This document shows positions 61,606 to 64,000 of a stretch of DNA of 64,000 bases, piece after piece. The notes under the pieces are model-generated. The model saw nothing but the letters and a program-made list of their open reading frames with translations. It was not told the origin of the DNA and ran no database searches. Both the position numbers and the translations under genes were made by a program. Position 1 is the first letter of the stretch. Each line of letters starts with the position of its first letter. The stretch is from Spartobacteria bacterium (GTDB lineage: Bacteria > Verrucomicrobiota > Verrucomicrobiia > Chthoniobacterales > UBA10450), in NCBI GenBank assembly GCA_003169975.1, contig PNAA01000024.1, forward strand, positions 99,273 through 163,272, given 5' to 3'.

Positions 61606-62736
61606 ATGTTTGTCGATCGGATCAAGGTGGTGGCGAAGGGGGGCGACGGTGGACGAGGGTGTGTCAGTTTCCGGCGCGAGAAATTCGTCCCGCGCGGCGG
61701 TCCGGACGGGGGCGACGGGGGCAGGGGAGGCGACGTCGTTCTCCGCGCCGACGAGCACACGGATAATCTCGCGAGTCTTTTTTACGAGCCGTTGATCAAG
61801 GCGAAGAATGGGGCGCACGGCATGGGCAAACAAATGCATGGCCGGGGTGCGCCCGCGAAGATCGTGAAGGTGCCGGTCGGCACTGTCGTGCACCGGCTGG
61901 ATTCGTTAGGTGATCCGGCCGCCTTTGCTGATTCCGCGGGGCCAGCGGAAGCGGGACCCGCGCCGGGAACGGCGCTCGAGCAAATCGCGGATCTGGCTTT
62001 GCCTAACGAAGAGTTTATTCTCTGTCACGGGGGCAAGGGCGGGAAAGGGAATGTCCATTTCAAGAGCGCGCGCAATCGGGCGCCGCGCCAATACTCCGAG
62101 GGGGAGGAGGGCGAGGAGGGGACTTTCGTTTTTGAGTTGCGCACGATCGCGGACGCCGGTCTCGTGGGTTATCCAAATGCCGGAAAATCGACGCTCCTGC
62201 GACGAATCTCCGCGGCGCACCCCAAAGTGGCGTCGTATCCCTTTACCACCTTGCATCCGATGATCGGAGTGGTGCAGTTTGCCGATTATCGGCGCGCAAC
62301 GGTCGCGGACATCCCGGGATTGATCGAAGGGGCGCACCGCGATCTTGGTCTCGGGCACGCTTTTCTCCGGCATATCACGCGGTGCCGGTTACTCCTCTTC
62401 GTGCTCGACATGGCCGGGAGTGAAGGGCGCAATCCGATTGAGGATCTGCAGCATCTGCGGCGCGAGATCGACCTTTACGACCCGCGGCTGGCGCAGCGGC
62501 CCTGGCGAGTGGTGGCGAACAAGATGGATTTGCCGGAGGCAGAAGAGAATCTCGCTGCCTTCCGCCAGCGTTTTCCAGAGCGGGAGGTCATCCCGGTCTC
62601 GGCGAAGGAAAATGAGGGCATCGAAAACTTGAAACGCGCTTTGGATCGCTGGCTAAATGAGCCGGAATTGGAGTTGCCAGGGCCGCGTGCCGAAGGATGC
62701 ACGAATAGAGTTAGACAAGCGGAGGCAATGCGGTAA
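61606..62736 (+). CDS. obg: Obg/CgtA GTPase
   Basis: 376 residues from MFVDRIKVVAKGG (an ATG nine codons earlier at 61579 is possible). The glycine-rich Obg fold (CVSFRREKFVPRGG, GGDGGRGGDVVL) is followed by GTPase motifs G1 GYPNAGKS, G3 DIPGLIEG, G4 NKMD and G5 VSAKE. An acidic loop around residues 115-135 (AGPAEAGPAPG) interrupts the Obg domain. No OCT domain. It acts in ribosome assembly and stress control. Confidence 0.95.
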   Translation: MFVDRIKVVAKGGDGGRGCVSFRREKFVPRGGPDGGDGGRGGDVVLRADEHTDNLASLFYEPLIKAKNGAHGMGKQMHGRGAPAKIVKVPVGTVVHRLDSLGDPAAFADSAGPAEAGPAPGTALEQIADLALPNEEFILCHGGKGGKGNVHFKSARNRAPRQYSEGEEGEEGTFVFELRTIADAGLVGYPNAGKSTLLRRISAAHPKVASYPFTTLHPMIGVVQFADYRRATVADIPGLIEGAHRDLGLGHAFLRHITRCRLLLFVLDMAGSEGRNPIEDLQHLRREIDLYDPRLAQRPWRVVANKMDLPEAEENLAAFRQRFPEREVIPVSAKENEGIENLKRALDRWLNEPELELPGPRAEGCTNRVRQAEAMR

Positions 62737-62783
62737 GAGTTCACGACTTTTTGGCGCTACCATTAGGGAGTTCCCCATTTATT

Positions 62784-64000
62784 ATGTCGAAATTGGTCGT
62801 CGCAAGTTACTGCACCACATTCCTGAAATCGGAGATGCTCCACATCTACCGACAGGTCACGGCCCTGCGCGATGTGCAGACCTTCGTGATGACGAAAAAG
62901 GTGCAGAACAACGAACGCTTTCCGTTCGATGACATCGAGTTGATTCCGGCGCCGCGTCCGAATCCGTTCCGACACGGCTGGTTGAAATTTGTCGAGCGGC
63001 AGCCGCCGATCGTTTATCGCGGCGAATATCAGTTGCTCGCCAACCTGCTCGAGCGCCGAGGCGCGGACCTGATGCATATTTATTTCGGCCACACGGCGGT
63101 GCATTTGCTGCCGTTTATCGAGTGTTGGAACAAGCCCTGCATCGTCTCGTTTCACGGCGCCGACGTGATGGTGAAGGCGGAAAGCCCGGATTACGCGGCG
63201 AAGTTGCGCCGGGTTTTCCAATCGGTCCCGCTGGTCCTGGCTCGTTCGCGATCGCTCGAACAACGCCTCATCGTTCTCGGGTGCCCGCCCGAGAAAATTC
63301 GGATTAACCGGACGGGGATTCCGCTCGAGCAATTTCCGCTGGTGCGCCGACGGGCTCCCGAGGGAGGACGGTGGAGATTTCTGCAAGCGTGCCGCTTGAT
63401 CCCCAAAAAGGGCCTGGCGACCTGTTTACGCGCCTTCGCTGTTTTCCGGCAGGAAAATCCGCGCGCGAAGTTGTTCATCGCCGGGAAAGGCCCGTTGCAA
63501 CCCATTCTCGAAGCCCTCGCCATGCAGTTGGACGTGAGCGATCACGTGCACTTCACCGGTTTTCTTTCGCAGCCGGATCTGCTCGCACTCTACCACAGCT
63601 GCCACGTCTTTTTGCACCCGAGCGAAATGCCGGCGGACGAAAACCAGGAGGGAATTCCCAACTCCATCCTCGAAGCGATGGCGACCGGCATGCCGGTGCT
63701 CGCGACGCGGCACGGCGGGATTCCCGAAGCGGTGGAAGAGGGCCGCTGTGGAGCGTTGGTCGATGAGCGCGATTATCTGGCGCTGGCCGCCGAGATGAAG
63801 AAGATCACGCGCTCGCCGTATTCCTTCGGTGAGATCGGCGTGCTGGCGAGCGAATCGGTCGCCGCCCACTTCGAGCAGCGCTTCCACATTGCGCAACTGG
63901 AGCGGCATTACCGCGAGGCGTTGGAGGTTGCGAACGAAGCCGTCGCTCGTGAGAGGTCCGAGCGTCCGGTGACGGCGCCGCAGTTTCAGCCGGAGCGCGC
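62784..64000 (+). CDS. Family-4 glycosyltransferase (partial, runs off the window)
   Basis: An open frame from ATG at 62784 to the window edge with no stop, at least 405 residues. MSKLVVASYCTTFLKSEM starts it; then IVSFHGADVMVKAE, LFIAGKGPLQPILE and the sugar-nucleotide block PADENQEGIPNSILEAMATG with VLATRHGGIPEAVEEG. It adds a sugar to an unknown acceptor. It follows obg by 47 bases. The stop lies beyond this window. Confidence 0.88.
   Translation, partial: MSKLVVASYCTTFLKSEMLHIYRQVTALRDVQTFVMTKKVQNNERFPFDDIELIPAPRPNPFRHGWLKFVERQPPIVYRGEYQLLANLLERRGADLMHIYFGHTAVHLLPFIECWNKPCIVSFHGADVMVKAESPDYAAKLRRVFQSVPLVLARSRSLEQRLIVLGCPPEKIRINRTGIPLEQFPLVRRRAPEGGRWRFLQACRLIPKKGLATCLRAFAVFRQENPRAKLFIAGKGPLQPILEALAMQLDVSDHVHFTGFLSQPDLLALYHSCHVFLHPSEMPADENQEGIPNSILEAMATGMPVLATRHGGIPEAVEEGRCGALVDERDYLALAAEMKKITRSPYSFGEIGVLASESVAAHFEQRFHIAQLERHYREALEVANEAVARERSERPVTAPQFQPER

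Larger units (their letters stand above)
7632..62009. repeat. Dispersed octamer CCTAACGA/TCGTTAGG (about 44 sites)
   Basis: Forward sites (by eye) start at 7632, 8787, 9541, 10572, 19376, 22640, 23258, 24049, 29181, 30043, 35097, 39093, 40492, 40750, 41438, 42632, 43267, 43687, 43932, 45099, 46304, 46925, 47615, 50369, 51696, 53674, 59877 and 62002; reverse sites at 12191, 16476, 17526, 26001, 27859, 38381, 38808, 44517, 45118, 46794, 48727, 52352, 55591, 59166, 60485 and 61903. See the first finding. Confidence 0.85.

Noticed and set aside
1-64000. tRNA, rRNA, CRISPR arrays, insertion sequences, prophage
   Set aside because: No TPsiC-like GTTCGAATCC clover, no regularly spaced repeats, and no transposase, integrase or phage protein was seen on either strand.

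Overview
This window is a GC-rich, gene-dense stretch of a Gram-negative bacterial chromosome. LpxA, a PagL-like lipid A deacylase, a TolC-type channel and an RND pump imply an LPS-bearing outer membrane. A secreted autotransporter-associated beta-strand repeat protein, SufS/SufU, a TIGR02149-type glycogen synthase and the hairpin repeats fit a soil Verrucomicrobium (Spartobacteria/Chthoniobacterales-like). That assignment is an inference. No rRNA, tRNA, CRISPR array, insertion sequence or prophage was seen.

Layout. 0-7.6 kb: end of a probable efflux adaptor, RND pump, secreted beta-strand repeat protein, NnrS, aldo/keto reductase. 7.6-20 kb: sufS-sufU, a 2-oxoacid decarboxylase followed by an aldehyde dehydrogenase, a YCII protein with an ECF sigma factor, an M28 peptidase with propeller and PDZ parts, a GltD-like oxidoreductase. 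19.8-29 kb: frameshifted esterase, transketolase-pdxH, Crp/Fnr remnant, YbdK with a GYF/STAS protein, a cNMP-domain protein and a large metalloprotease. 29-36 kb: reductive pyrimidine catabolism (preT-preA-mmsA ... hydA) with a VapBC pair spliced into the chain by 4-base overlaps. 36-48 kb: marR-tolC, pgeF, two small coiled-coil membrane proteins, lpxA-radC, polyprenyl synthase, pyrF-lipoate ligase, ispE, Nudix, pagL, rluA and an ABC ATPase. 48-55 kb: accB-accC-thiE, a PfkB kinase, pdxJ-acpS, a frameshifted MscS channel and a CPXCG zinc protein. 55-64 kb: a membrane-protein gene flanked by two copies of the CPXCG locus, a SirB1-like gene, FGGY kinase, UspA, glycogen synthase, Obg and a glycosyltransferase running off the window.

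Three DNA-level features stand out. (1) The octamer CCTAACGA/TCGTTAGG occurs about 44 times by eye (about 2 expected), in every reading frame and in both orientations, but not in the first 7.6 kb. (2) At least four families of hairpin repeats sit at gene ends, and several supply the stop codon of the adjacent gene. (3) A ~250-bp direct duplication of the CPXCG locus brackets a membrane-protein gene, and one copy is decayed.

Single-base frameshifts in short homopolymer runs break three genes (esterase, Crp-like, MscS). They may be real decay or assembly error.
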